DNA from: Chondrosia reniformis
Lineage: Eukaryota > Porifera > Demospongiae > Chondrillida > Chondrillidae
Assembly (NCBI GenBank): GCA_947172415.1
Contig: OX359195.1
Coordinates: 2,418,001 to 2,482,000 of the forward strand
Direction: 5' to 3'
DNA length: 64,000 bases
Positions within the stretch are counted from its first letter, which is position 1. Each line of letters opens with the position of its first letter. Below the pieces are notes generated by a model. It was not told the DNA's origin and made no database searches. It saw only the letters and a program-made list of their open reading frames with translations. The position numbers were made by a program, and so were the translations under genes. Of this stretch, positions 11,059 to 24,700 are shown in pieces.

Positions 11059-11595
11059 GGGCACAGGTTAATCCTATACAATGGGATTGTTCTCAAGTTT
11101 TCTTTCCAGATTACTTGATCTTTATTTCATTTTACACCCAGCACTACACCTTATACTAACTTCATTAATAAGAGCTAATTCATTTCTCAGACCAATTAGC
11201 TCTGTTTTTCCTTGTCACTAAATGTCTGCATGCTAACACAGTTAGTCTTACATTTCTTGACCAAACCTCTCTCCTAGAGGAAAAGAGAGCTTTGGAGGAA
11301 AGTTTGAGGTACACCTCAAGACTAAAGTAGGATGAATGGAGACGTATTTAGTTTTAACCTTTAATCCACCAACATAGATATCAAATCCTTATCAATTTAA
11401 CTATCTCCAATCATGTAAAGTAGGATGAATAAAGACATGAGGTTTCTTCTAACTTATCTTGAAAGGGTCTTTCCGTCTCTTTTGAACATCTAAAGACAAT
11501 TGCTGAAGACGACCCCCTGGGTCCAACAAGAAGTTCACATCAAAAAGTAGATGCTCAAAAGGAATTTAAGATGAACATTTTCAAAGATAAATGGA

Positions 11596-11695
11596 AACAC
11601 CTCCTCTCCAATCCAACACCTCCCCAATCTACCACCTCTCCAATCCATCACCTCTCCAATCCACCACCTCTCCAATCCACCACCTCTCTATAATC
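11596..11695. repeat. 16-bp minisatellite
   Basis: CCACCTCTCCAATCCA-type units repeated about six times with small changes, in FNBP4 intron 2. Confidence 0.8.
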
Positions 11696-13047
11696 ATCCT
11701 TAACTCATCTTTGTTAATAGTTTCTCTCTCAGTTGTAAACAGAACTGTACAGCTACTGCACTATACACAACTTCCTGAGAACCAGTTCCATTACACAATC
11801 TGACCAGATGGATACACAACATTAACAACAACTTCATCATGTGATATAGAAATACCACCTGCACCTCCTCTTATGTAAGCACTGTAGTCATTCAAATAGA
11901 GTACAAGTGCAGTACAATTTACACAAATATTTACTACTCATTATATCATCTGCCAGTTACATCCACATATGACCATTGGCTGTCACACAACACATAACAC
12001 TACTTAAAATTCTGTAAAGGGAGGTTCAGAGAGGAACACACAATCCAATTTTATCACAACAATAAGAATCCAATGAAGGAGAAACAGATGTCTGTGGTTT
12101 TTAAGACTATTTCTATATTGGATGACTTGGAGATTTATGATCACTGGCTGCCTTTTAATAGCACTTTAGTCCACCAACCAAGATAGGACTTTGGTCACTT
12201 GGCTGGTAGGTGTAACAACTAGTTATTATTCATGTTTTCAATAAGAACAACAGTTCTAAAAGATATATTTATTAAAATTCCTTTTGTTAATTTGTAATTC
12301 ATGCTACAACAATTTTTGTTTTCTAAACATTTAGTGATTTCAATCAACAATGTATTAGATGAGCTAATATTATTCAGAAAACTGCAGTGCTCACTGGTCA
12401 TTGGTGAAATAATTCTTGGAAACAGCTCTTTGGGGGTGTAAAGAAAGCAAGTGAGAAGTATATCATGGTATACATATTACATTAATACAGTGCTGAAATA
12501 ATCTTGCAATTTGAGGAAGTCAACTTGATTTAAACCTCACAAGCTTTCTCTTCTGAAATATCACAAAGAGAATCAGAAGATATTAAAAGAGGGCAAACTA
12601 GTTCAATACTATTACTATTATTATTATTATTAAAAATTGGCTATTGATTTTCTTATTTTTTTGGCATTTTCAAGGAGCGAAGACAAATTCAAAGAAAAAA
12701 CCCATGCATCTTTGTAAATGCTGCTAAACTATAATTGATGTACCCTTCCGATTCACATCAGCTCATGGCTATATAAAGATATGTATCTTTGTACAGTTAG
12801 GAAATGAACCACACATTTCCTCAAGGGAAAAGATTGATACAAATGGTTCTACAATACTTATGTACTGTACAAATATGTTTATTAAAATTATATATAAAGG
12901 GTAGGAAGTATTTGCTGCGAGAAATGTACTCATTTAAATTAGCTTTGTAATCTCTCCTTATCATATTGCTGATGAAGACCTCCGGGTCGTAACGTCCATT
13001 GAATCTATGTTGCTGATGCTAAAAAATCAAGATCAAGAAAAGACAAA

Positions 13048-13252
13048 GATTCCCAGGGTCACTGATGAAGGGTGGAATTCCCAGAAACAGCTGTCTGACC
13101 CAGTGGAGCAGAAGAATGAATAGAAGAAAAGAAGAAAAAAGAAAAGACTCCTGTATCTTCATCCAAAGCTCTCCATGTTTAGTTCTCCTATAGGCTTTTA
13201 TATAGAGTATGCATAGAATGTAGGAAAATGGTGTATTAGATTTTTCATGTTC
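13048..13252 (+). mobile_element. Short retroelement-like repeat with a hammerhead motif at its 5' end
   Basis: About 200 bp from the hammerhead motif to GTAGGAAAATGGTGTATTAG near 13240. Related copies in the same orientation lie at 37262-37425 and 35490-35640. The three share the 3' end but start at different internal points (the second lacks the CTGATGA core, the third starts at CCCAGTGG). A common 3' end with variable 5' truncation is the pattern of target-primed retroelements. A further 3'-end-like fragment is at 7388-7430. No coding capacity. Confidence 0.6.
13056..13101 (+). ncRNA. Hammerhead ribozyme motif (type I, minimal stem III)
   Basis: Stem I is GGGTCA (13056-13061) paired perfectly with TGACCC (13096-13101). 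The core CTGATGA is at 13062-13068. Stem II is GGG (13070-13072) with CCC (13080-13082) around a seven-base loop, with an A-A mismatch next to the core. GAAA is at 13084-13087. Stem III is the A-U and C-G pairs (A13087/T13094, C13088/G13093) closing an AGCT loop. The predicted cleavage follows GTC at 13093-13095. Every conserved core base of the family is present. Such tiny-stem-III hammerheads are known in Penelope-like elements and retrozymes. Activity is unproven; the mismatch in stem II may weaken it. Confidence 0.7.
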
Positions 13253-13711
13253 AATAAATCATGTACGTATATATCAATTAATTGTACACCTTATGAAACA
13301 GATTAAACAATAACATTATAGTATTGGATTATATAGCTCTTAATTGCTTACTACATGTCTAAATAATTGGTATTCTTTATAAGCCTGTATATTATAATAC
13401 TATATTCGTATCTTTGCACATTTGACACTTGTAAAATAGTAAATAGTTAGTCGCATGAATCAAATCCGTCAACAACAAATTTACAAAGTGATTACGATAG
13501 CTTGGTTAACAGAATTTTAACATTTATCATTTTAGAGTTAATTCAATAAACAACTAGAGAAAGTATTAAAAGTGTCAGAATCTGGATGAATACGTAATAT
13601 ATTGAATAACTTTACTAAAATAAATGTCCCAGACTATAGAATATGGTACATGATATATTGCAAACATATCCTATCTTTGCATATACTATATTGTATGTAT
13701 ATGTACGTATA

Positions 13712-13906
13712 CCATATAGCCGGAAATATAGGCATAATATATTTTAACAATTTGGCCAATTTCACACGAATCGCCAAATTGTGATCCACCAATGATAGTG
13801 ACGTTATCCATTGTAACGTTGGTAACCACCAAAATTAAAACCACCAATATTTAAATCTGTCCAAAATCGCCAAATATTCTTCCCACCAATATTTCCGGCT
13901 ATATGG
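13712..13906. mobile_element. MITE-like inverted-repeat element (about 195 bp)
   Basis: CCATATAGCCGGAAATAT at the left end is repeated in inverse orientation (ATATTTCCGGCTATATGG) at the right end. The interior repeats CCACCAAT and CGCCAAAT motifs. No gene. A clear target duplication was not resolved. Confidence 0.7.
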
Positions 13907-13972
13907 TGTTATATTTAGTAACATACTTGTAACCATTTGCAAATATAAAAATGCAAAATCATTGTTTGTATA

Positions 13973-14069
13973 CAGTAGAATCTCAATTCATTCAATATAG
14001 TGAATATTCAATATAAAGAACTTAATTTGTTCCCCGTTTAGCTTCACTATAATGAGATTCCACTGTATA
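13973..14069. mobile_element. Tiny MITE-like element beside FNBP4 exon 2
   Basis: TATACAGTAGAATCTCA at the left is inverted as TGAGATTCCACTGTATA at the right. The ends resemble short Tc1/pogo-type termini flanked by TA. It lies about 40 bases past the exon 2 splice donor. Confidence 0.6.
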
Positions 14070-14557
14070 TATTGCTATGAGTACAAACAACACTAGAGTA
14101 TAATGCAGTACCTTCAAAAAGTCTTCCATTTGTGTGTCCATTGAGGTTAATGATTTTCCAACTGACTTTTGTTTCGTATCATTTGAGGGATCACTGTTGG
14201 ACACGCCCACTCTATTACTGACCTCTTCTTGAACAGCTTCCCCTTCCTCGTCGCTATGGTAACCACTCATCATTCCTAGAAGTGGATTGGCAGGATGGCT
14301 TTCAAGTTTTTGCCATTTTCCTCCTACAGTCGATTCTATAGTTGAGATACGTACAAGAGAAACATTGCTTTAAAAAACAAGTAAAAATATCAAGGAGCAA
14401 CTACTGCTCCACTTCAGAGAGGTAGCAACGAGTATTGGTGCTTGAATAGATAATTCTGCTCTATACAGAGTCATTCCCCTCCAGTACACACACACTTAAC
14501 AGTCTTAGGCGATAAGAAAAATAATGATTTTAATGACACACTTTCAGAAGCTTCCAT

Positions 14558-15777
14558 GGCAACGGTTGCTTAGTAACTGGCTCTTTGAAGAATAAAGTGG
14601 ATATACTTTTCACTTACATGGACAAGGTAAGCTATAATTGTTATAGAAATGCTTCCTTCATGTTTCTCCTCTTATACTAACTACAAAATAGTTGTAATCT
14701 TCATTCACTAATTAGTGGTGATTCTCCTTTCAGAACAAGCCGATACTCAAGACCCAGCTCATTCCCACATTTATCATCAATACCTTTAACCCTTAAAGAC
14801 TAATACAGTATATTTGTATACACACAAGTATACCAACCCATATGTAATATGTCTACATAGAGCGTATAAATACAGTAATATTATACATTACAGAAAGAAA
14901 GAAATAATTGTGGAGAAGAGAACTCGTGCATAATGTATACTTGGTTCAGACCAGCCACTACTGCTCCAAGTCACGTGACATATATATGTAAATAATGCGA
15001 GTAGCTAACTGTTGAGGCATATCTTCTTCCAGCATATCCCGCCCTCAGTGAAGAAGACTCGAAACCAAACACTAGCGCCAACTTCGTCTGTTTACTTTAG
15101 GAAACTCTCAACTAATGCTCCAGTTGCTGATGTTTACGTCTGTTCCTACCTCCATCTTGTCCTTATATGCTTTGAAGTCAGCCGAGGGGCATCCCCGTGT
15201 CTACGCCCTCCGCAAGTAGGCCTATATACGCCCTTCCACCTTTAGACTGTATCTATATAGACTGTATGTACGTATGAACGTCGAATAAGGTCTCTGACTT
15301 GACATTCTTAGACATCGTCTTCTTATATCCTGAACTGTACATTGGCGTGTCTCTGTTCGCAAGGACGAGATCTCGTTTTGGTTGAGTTGAAGGTTAGTTG
15401 AATCAAGTACATTCTAGTCCAATCAGGTAGCCATTTTGACTGTAGAAACCAGATAGACTGATAGGTTGTGGAACTAGACCCATTTCTAATTGTCATTCCA
15501 TTCGACAGTTAACAATTGGTTTCAAAGCTTAATTAATAGATAGTCCTGCGTGTAAGTGGAATAGTAGCTAACCGTTCCATTCATAACACTTAGCTACACT
15601 AGCTGCGCGGCCGATCTCTAAAAGTTTATTTGACAAACTGTTCTAATCTGAGACAAGCTTGGATATAAGTAATGTTTGTAAATGGACTGCTACTCAGTAG
15701 AGTGTGGGTGGTTAACTATATATATAACCTGATCTTTATTTACTTTACTCGTGTTCTCACTTCTTTATGTTATAGTT
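14558..15777. promoter_or_regulatory. Head-to-head intergenic region between FNBP4 copy 1 and NLR1
   Basis: This 1.2 kb separates the two start codons. A palindromic E-box, TCACGTGA (14971-14978), and a block at about 15290-15395 (GACGAGATCTCGTTTTGG then AAGGTTAGT) are conserved upstream of NLR2 (about 44505-44600) and NLR3 (about 58500-58595). The NLR1 start codon lies two bases after an AG acceptor, so the conserved block ending in AAG/GTTAGT is a good candidate for a non-coding first exon. No TATA box can be assigned with confidence. Confidence 0.5.
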
Positions 15778-18700
15778 ATGGGAAATGTGCTAGATTTTGT
15801 ACGTCCTTCACCAGTGACACCTCGTTTAGAGGAGGAGCAAGCTGAAAGTGAGCGATTACACTAAACCATTACTTTCCTATCTAGCTAGAGAGCTAAGGAA
15901 ACATAAAGAATACTCTAGACATTCACTTGTGTCTCCAACTTATAATCTAATCCATGCACCGCTTTTCTACATCAAGAGGCTAAGGATAGTTAAATTAAGT
16001 ACATTCTAGTCAGGATATAGCCATCGACTGACTGTCGATTGTGCTGTTCGACTACTGATTGATCAGACCAGATAATATTACTGACAATGATAACCTCTTA
16101 ATACTATGACTTTACTGTTTGCATCCAAATTGGTCCAGTTCATTCCTTCATGTGTGTATGTAATAGTTATGGAACCAAACGTTCAATGTGAATGTGAGAG
16201 TGAATGTCAGTTTTACCAATTTAACCACTGTAGTGTCAGTATATAGAACTACGTACATATATAGTTCCACATATAGTGATAAACATGCAGAATGAACAGA
16301 GCTAGTTCTACCATATAGATCTTATATACTGAATTGGTTCTCCATAGGCCAGACCACTATCTAACCGCCATTTTTATTTGAGAATGTAAAAAGGAGAAGT
16401 GCCAGTGAAATGAATAGAATGTTCTTTACTTTATTAGGAGAATGTGAGTCATCAGGGTTATCCCAAACAGAACCACAAGTTAGTCAAACTGCAGATCAGA
16501 CAGAACCACAAGTCAGTCAAACTGCAGACCAGACAGAACCACAAGTCAGTCAAACTGCAGACAAGACAGCAACCATCACAAGTGAGTCAAACAGTTTTAA
16601 CTCGTACTGTACAGGCTCTGGTTAATGAATACTTGTGTGTAGTCACTTATGTGTACTATTAATCTTTATTATACTCTATAACTATAATGAATATATACGC
16701 TCCAATAAAAGTGTTTTATACTGTTATTCTCTGCATGTAGTAGGTGACACACCAGTGAAGCCAACCATCCTAGATCTCCAGTATGTGGCAGACTCTGTGG
16801 CACTTGGTCACTCAGATGGGATCTGTAGACGATTAGGGGTCAGTGAGGCAGTGCTCAGAGAGGCTGAACAAACTTACCCTCTCAACACTGCTGGAGCTCC
16901 AGCAAAGAGGTTCATGTTTGGCTTACAGGACTGGTACAATGGAAAAGGAGTCCTCCATGGTAGAACCGTACCAGTGACACTTTCAGTTCTCTGTAAGGCA
17001 CTCAAGGAGAGCAGGTATAGAGGTGTGGCTGAAGAACTGAGGAAACAAAGTACGTACATACACATAACTAAAGATGTAATAAACCACAAGTGTTTTACAT
17101 AGAGCAAGCATATATGCATGACATGAAAAATGCTTTCAACAGTTTATCCAATGAATATTATACATAGGACCATGGTCGTAATGTTACCTTTATGTCATGG
17201 TCCTTCTTCAGGTCAGGGAAGACATCTTGCTATCTCCACCTCTCCTCACAGTGATGTTACTCCTGATCATAGTGAAGTAAGTGTATTCACATAGCAACCA
17301 GTTGTATTTTGTATAGTTTAAGTCATGACTTACATCATGCAGCTAGCAAGTCATTAGATGAAATTGTTCTCTTCTTTAATAGCCTTCTAATTAGTCTGTG
17401 TGAATTTACTTCTATAAGTTTCCCGGTTTAATTCTTAGTAATTGTTGAGTGAGGATTCCAACACAATAATATTTTGCATGTTAAATGTACATTTTTATCA
17501 ATTTCAAAAGTTACATGTTCATTTGCATGGTCAAGTAGTTTTTATAAATTAGAACTGATGCTTTCTACTTAAATAATAGTTAGTGAAATATACTCCTTCT
17601 TCCTAATGTGCAGAATGCTCTTACCAATCTTAAGAAGGTGTACCAAAGTCCAGTCATATCAAACCACTGGTTACTGAAGCTAGCTATAATGGACTTTGTC
17701 AAACTCCAACTTGTAGAGTCACCAGAATTGAAAGTGAGAAAAGCTAAGCTACAGTGCGCTCCATCTGTAGTTCTAGCATCAGCTACTGGTCAGTCACATG
17801 ACATCAAAGGAAAGTCCATTGGCCTGCAAGAGACCTTGGAGTACGAGCCTGTACAACCTCCGAGGAAACGCATCCTGCTGGAAGGAGAGCCTGGTATAGG
17901 CAAGTCCACTCTGACCAAACAGCTATGCTACAAGTTTGCTGAGGGTACATTTGCCAGTGAATACAAGCTAGTCATTCGCGTAGTACTCCGAGGTCTCCCT
18001 TCCGATACAACACTGAGTGTAGAGGACCTAGTTTGCAGCTGTACCAGTGATGTTGGGGCAAGTCTTGATGAAGAAGATGTGTCCACTTTGAGTCAGTACA
18101 TCACAGCCAACAAGGGAAAGGACACACTGTTCATCATGGATGGCTACGATGAGTTCCCTGCAGAGCTACAGAAGAAATCTCTGGTTGCAGACATTCTAAA
18201 TGGCAAGACCCTCCCCCAGTCCTCCTTCATCATCACATCCCGACCACAAGCATCAGCCCCTCTACATGACAAGATAGAAAGACGCATTGAGGTGAGTGGA
18301 TTTGGAAAGGAAGAGATTGAGCAGTTCATAAGAGAGTACTATGGAGAGTCATCTAGTTCTGTAGCTGATGCTTTACTAGAAAGGCTGAACTCTACAATGC
18401 CTCGAATCAAAGCCATGTGCTTCATCCCTCTGATCCTGCTGATGACATGTTATGTCAATGATGTCCTTGATGCCCCTCCTGATACAATCAGTGGTCTATT
18501 TAAAAGCATCATCTGCCTCACTGTGAAGCGACACTTTGAGAAGAATGGAGTGGAAATGAAAATATGCAGTTTTGAGGATGTCCTGAGACTCTGTCCCCGT
18601 TTGATCAAACTGAGTCAACTTGCCTTGGATGGTGTGCTGAAAGATGTCATCATTTTCCACAATCTGGAGCTGTCAGAAGATGATCATTTTGGTCTAATGA

Positions 18701-21700
18701 ACTGCATCTCTTATCGAAGTGCCTTTGGTGGATTCACTGGATCATACCACTTTCTTCACAGAACAATTCAAGAGTTCCTTGCAGCTTGTGCAGTAAAGCA
18801 GTTACCTGCCGAGGAACAGGGAAAGTTCTGGAAAGAGAGACTTGTTCTTGGGTACAACACGGAGGGAGATTTTGTCTTGTCAGACTCCAACTACGAGATG
18901 CCATTCCTTTTCTTCTGTGGCATTGGAGGACTAGAGAATGATGCTGTGAGAGACCTCTTGTTTGAGCCACTTGCGTTTTTCAATGATCGCAGGTTCGCTA
19001 GAGGGACCCCTTTCCCTGAGATTGCTAGAGCAGTAGCAGAGAGCAGAAATGAAGAGCTGTGTCAAAGGGTCATGGAATATTGCAGTGAAGCAAAAATGTT
19101 TGGTCTCAGTCCCCTTCAGCTCAACAGTTTGGCATACCTTATGACCATCAGCAGACACATCAAACGACTTGTGGACCCAACTGATTCCTTTTTTAAGCAA
19201 ATATCTGGAAAGGTGACATATTTGGAAGAAGTCACAATTAGAGGTGAGTTGATATTGTAAGTTGAGATGTGTGAATAAAACACTTTTGTAGACTATTGAC
19301 ATGCCATATATAGAAGAAGTTACAAATTAATAGATCCAGTACAGTGTGTATTGATTGCTCCTAATACCTTAAGCTTGTGATTATCTTTGAAGTGTGAATA
19401 TTCAACTTGACTGAAGACACTCATAACTTTCCTTCTATAGCTTCCTTGGTAAGTCAGCAAGAGTCAAGGGTCTGGGCTACTTGAAGAATTTCTAAATTTG
19501 CAAAATTCATTAAATAAACTGACCTTTATAGTAGAAGAATGGGTAAGTCCAGTAGTTGTATGGCTTCTTTAATTGTCTTCTTTTGTAAATATAATACATT
19601 ACATTTTATGTAAGTATATGTGACCATCCATGCGAAAAGGGGCATTTTCTCGCTGTAGCAATATGTTCAATATATTTTCGGGTGTTTTAAAAACGTTGTG
19701 GTAAAATTGTCAAACCTGCAGTTTTCTTTTAATATTATTAAACATTCGTTACTCTAACCTTTCCCAATGTTGCCGTCATTGTTTTGGTCTTCTTTGTGCG
19801 ATTAATCCGATCTTATTAAATAGAAGCTACCGTAAATAAACCGTTTTGTAATATATACGGAACTGTGAATATTATTATCGTTCAGCTAGATTTGATTTGA
19901 TTTGTGTGAGATTGCATAATCAATGATGTCATCTGTTTATACCTAAACAGAAGTAAAATTTTAAAAGCAGTTTTACCATAATGCGTTTGGCAACAGTTCT
20001 GTTTTCAAAGTGTCGTAACTTTGTATCCGTAACAGCTATGACACTTCTGATTGCACCTTTGCTAGCACTACGGAACCCTTTCAAATGATAGCAATTTCAG
20101 TTGCATATGCGAAAATGCCCCTTTTTGCATGGTTGGTCACATATATTGTACTGTTTAATGGTACATTTTACTTCTGTTCAGTTGTGTGGACCTTCGGTGA
20201 GAGAATATTGCATTTCAGCGATGTCTGGCATTGTTTCAGTTCATTCAGAGGGACTTCAACACCTTGTGATACGTTTCCATGGTGAGTCTTTTCAACTGTG
20301 TACTGTTTATTCAGTAAAAAAGTTAACGTTCTACGCCCATTCAACGACTACGAGTACGGGCGTAGAACGACAATGAGTACGGGCGTAGGACGGCAACGAG
20401 TACGGGCGTAGAACGGCTACGGGTACGGCGTAACATGACTACGGGTACGGACGTACTACGTCTACCGCTACGGGCGTACTACGGCAATTACTACGGAGGC
20501 GTAATTGTACTGTTAAAGAGGCGGGAAACAGCATTCGTTCCGGTAAGCATTCTTTCGTTTGTCAGTTCTGTTCAGCAAGAATGAGCGCCCGCTTGGCCAC
20601 GAAACAGTTCAGTAAGTTCTCCTAGCGCGCATGGACATACGACTTAAGGTTTACTTACGTACATACAATCAATTCCAAACTTCCACAGAGGATCATGTGC
20701 TTGTTTACTGGAAGGAGGAAGACTGCGTGAGCATTGTGCCACTGAGGGACATTGTAGATCCGTGTCCCCTTGTGACAAACCAGAGTTGTACAGTTCAGAC
20801 AGGCAAGAACACCTACTACGGTTTGGCAGTTCAAATGGGTACGCTTATAGTGACTGTATACGTACGTACATAAATACATTACACCGTAAAACAATGCCTG
20901 CATGGTCCATGGGTGGGACAAATGCTATTCAGAGTTGGACTTTCGATTGGTTTAACGTTCTTTCACATTTAATAAATGATTTAACGCCGGACGTTCGGAT
21001 TGGTTTAATGTTTTTACATTTGCAATTAACGATTTTTCATTTGCTTTAATTAATTAATAATAAAATGGAATATAGACGTTTTAAGACTAAACAAACATTT
21101 GCAGATAAATGTATACGCTATAGAATTGTCGTCCAAACTACTTCTATACATACACACAATTGTAAGAGTCTCTTTCGAGAGTAAACTATAAATAAAAATT
21201 ATAGTTATAGTACGTAATTACACGATAAATGCTACATATACGATATAGAAAATTGTATATACCTACGCATTCTTCCTCTGTATTCTTGCTATCATTTTTT
21301 GTTGAGGAGAGTCATGCATTATATAGGATGTTTATCTAGGTATCTAAAATGTGCCTAATGTGACAAATCTAGCCTTATACACTTTTCTATACATATAGCT
21401 TTGATTGTTTAGGCTAGTATACTGATAAATGAAAACTAATTCAGTTTACTGTCGAAAGCGTTTTGGACGTTTCTTCGCTAAAACTTAATAGCAAAATTAA
21501 TTCTCTCACAGGCTCGAAACAAGAGATGCTTAAGTTGGAGGACAGCTTTGTAGATGGTTCATTTGTAATCCCTGGGCAGGGTAGTGAGGAATCAAACCAA
21601 AGGGAAGGTCAGAACATAGAGTTGGTAGACAAAGGACCAGAGATCACCAGAAAGCATGGAGTTTCAGCAGGCAATGTGCCACGTGTTGCTTTTGCAGACC

Positions 21701-24700
21701 TAGATGTCAATGCAGACAAGAGGAAGAAATAGGTTAAGAAAAGGAAAGTGGAAAAGAAGGAAGAGCAGCAGCCAACTGGAGTTATTCTTGCTAATGTGGC
21801 TCATGACAAAAGCAACAATGCTTGCAACACTGCCGTAATGCTTAAGCATGTCCTCAGGCTTGCCAATTCGCTTTCCAATGTGACAGAAAAAAATGGAAGA
21901 TGCGCATGAGAGAATAGAAGAACAATTGAAGGTGCTACATGTGGATGTGCAACAACTCTGAGATCGCCTAGAGCAGTACATCAAAAATGAAAAGGAAAAT
22001 TGCCCCATCTTTAATGATCCAGCTATGACGTACATGGATGCTAACAGCATGCAGCCTGAAATGTTAGCTGAAGTAATGCTGCAGCAAACGCCGCCACCAG
22101 CCACAAGTTCCATGCTCAGACCCATTGTTGCAGTGAGTGAGAAGAATCTGGAATTACCATCAGAGGAAATAGTCAGATCAGGACTGAGATCCATCCCTGA
22201 GGTACTGCAGAAGTATCCAGAGTTGCAAACAGATGCCAAAATGGGAGTCCTAGGGGTAAAGCTAGCCCGTGAAGCATTCTTTGGAGATGACATCCTGAAA
22301 CGGTGTACTCCCAGAGGGTGGCAAGACCTCCCTGCTCTGCCACAGGGGCAGCTCTTTGCACTCAAGACTACACTGTGGAATCAGTTTCCACGATACTGGA
22401 GCTGCCCTGAGGCATTTGAGAAGAAGTGGGTCACAGTTCAAGAGGCAGTGGCACAGGCATGCAAAAGACTGAGGAATTTGAAGAAGTAGATTTAGCATAG
22501 TAACTTCATGGAGTTAAATGCTAAACCTACTTCAGCTACAACTGCACACATAGGACAAACTACATAGGTTGTAAACAATGATTAATAGGAACTAGCTCAA
22601 CCACAGTGGTTGGGTGAGAACTTACGTATAGGTAAACATATCTTCTCAGTGTATATTGTTTATTTTAATTGGCTAAATAAACTCAATGCACAAATGGGTG
22701 GGTGACTGGGTGTAGCTACAGCTTCACAGTTGTCATAGGCATAACAAATGGAGATGATACACTACGACAACCTCCCCTTTCTATCCTTGAATTGCTAAAG
22801 GAATCTGATTTCAGTCCCTTTTCTATCACATGTATACAAGACTAAACTACTAAGGAATTGTCTCTTCCCACATCATGTACACGGAGATGAGCTACTAAGG
22901 AGCCACTATCTGAAAATACATTCCTTCTGTCCGAAAATATATAGCTGAGAACAGGCATCATGATGGTGATTTGGTTTCTCCAAAGGTAGGCACACCCAAG
23001 GGCTACTCGCAGTAGAAATTGTAGACACCCTCTGCTAATACTTTCGCCCTTATTGGGGTTTAATTAAATAGTTACAATAGCAATGATCATAAATTCATTT
23101 CATCATAGTAGTCAACCTATCTTCATTTAAATTCACACCACCAGTCGAGGCACAGTGGAATTGTTTTTTTTTTACTGGGTTATAGACCCATTTTCATTTA
23201 AAAGCGTCGAATGAACTTTATTATGATGCCTACAATGTAAATAAAGACTACATCAGCACATAAACTTCATTTTAACCTTAACAGCTTCATGTTTTCTTGA
23301 AGAAAGGTGTCCGATAATAGATGTCCCCAGGACGTCTAATCAAAACAGCTCATTCTCTGGTGTCTTAAAACGTTAGAGCCTACAATTTCTGCTGCGAGTA
23401 GCCCTTGGGTGTGCCTACCTTTGGAGCAACTAAAAGTTGATAACTGAACCGGTTTCGAAGTTTATGGGCCAAATACAAAAATACATGGTGTCTGAAAATA
23501 GAAGCAGTGCCCTAGATATAGCTACAATATATACGTATATTCCCCAGCATAGATTATATAGACTACGTACGTAAGTGTAATTTATGGCTACAGTAATAAA
23601 GTGACTTGAACATGGAAAATTTCTGAAGTTAATATCCTGTTGCAGCTCCCTTGCACTCAATCACTGCTGGTATGACTTCCTTCAAGTGGCCTATGTATTT
23701 CTGGCACTTTTCCACCGTCACGGTCTCCCAAAATGCCTTGATTCCAGAAATCAATTCAGACTTTGATGTAGGCTTCACTTCCCTCCTGATATATTCCTTC
23801 AGCTCATGCCACATATTCTCAATTGGATTCATGTCCGGAGATTCAGGAGGAGTTGGCCACCAGTTGACTCCCTCCTCATCATAGAATTTCCGTGCCAGCT
23901 TGGAGCAGTGCTTTGGATTGTTATCTTGTATGAAACGATGACCATCTGGATAGCTGTCCTTGATAAATGGCAGAAGGGTGGACCTCAAAATTGATATAAA
24001 TAAAGAGGCATTCATTTTCCCTTCAAAGATACATAGACCTGTTCTGCCACGATGGCTGATGCCTGCCCAGACATGTACCTTCACAGGATGCTTTGGCCTT
24101 GGCTTGTAACGAGGCTTGCATCCTCGTTTGTAACAGCAGGTATGCCTATGCGTTTCTATCTGAACTGTAGTTTCATCCGTGTAGATGGTGTCCTGAAATG
24201 TCATGTCTTTGTTTTCTTCAGCAAACTTTAGCCTCTTCTCCTTGTTGACATCTCGGATCACCTGGCAATAACTACTGCCTTTGGATGTCTAGCCCAGATA
24301 CTTCCTCCATTGATGTATGGATGATTGTGCTACATCAAACCCCTCCTTCTTCAGTAGTTGTTTGAGCTCCTGGATAGTTGTTTCGTCATTTTTTTGCATT
24401 TGGTCTTCAATAAGCTTGCGAATTTCAGCGTTAACTTTGGAAGTTTGGCCTGATCCTGGTTCACGGGCAATTGTTCCACTCTCTTTGTATCGTCGAATGA
24501 ATTTGTAGACGTCGACTTTACTTGCATTGTACCCTTCTTCTGCCAGGTTCCGAACGATTTCCGCGCCGTTCTTCTTTGACTGGTGATAAAAAAGGATCCT
24601 TTGTTTTACATAATCAGAATAAACCATCTCCTCGGATGCTGCAAAGAACGCAAATCACACTCTATGGGTGGGGAAACGTTTGTGGGCCCTGGAATAGATG

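Larger units (their letters stand above)
137..14557 (-). pseudogene. FNBP4: FNBP4-like gene with two WW domains, copy 1 (complete exon set, two in-frame stops)
   Basis: Nine exons in consistent phase, read right to left: 14557-14542, 14335-14112, 9127-8964, 8270-7523, 7163-7059, 6991-6858, 6392-6211, 5309-5083, 265-137 (643 codons including the stop). Exon 4 starts with a WW domain (SGYTYYWNTVTNNVSWTLPQ) followed by a long acidic stretch. Exons 5-6 encode the helical region before the second WW domain (VNDWREGVLPTQYLLQKLEE), whose two halves lie in exons 6 (GWTFVWD) and 7 (FERYYYYNAVTDKASWDFP). Exon 8 is proline-rich and the last exon ends in a lysine-rich tail. Order and motifs match formin-binding protein 4, a nuclear or cytoplasmic WW protein that binds proline-rich formin segments. 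Exon 3 has an in-frame TAG (about 9044) and exon 8 an in-frame TAA after GVEGVW (about 5261). The second would remove the proline-rich tail, so I call it a probable pseudogene; sequencing error or a polymorphic allele remain possible. The first coding exon (five residues) is the least certain. Confidence 0.7.
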
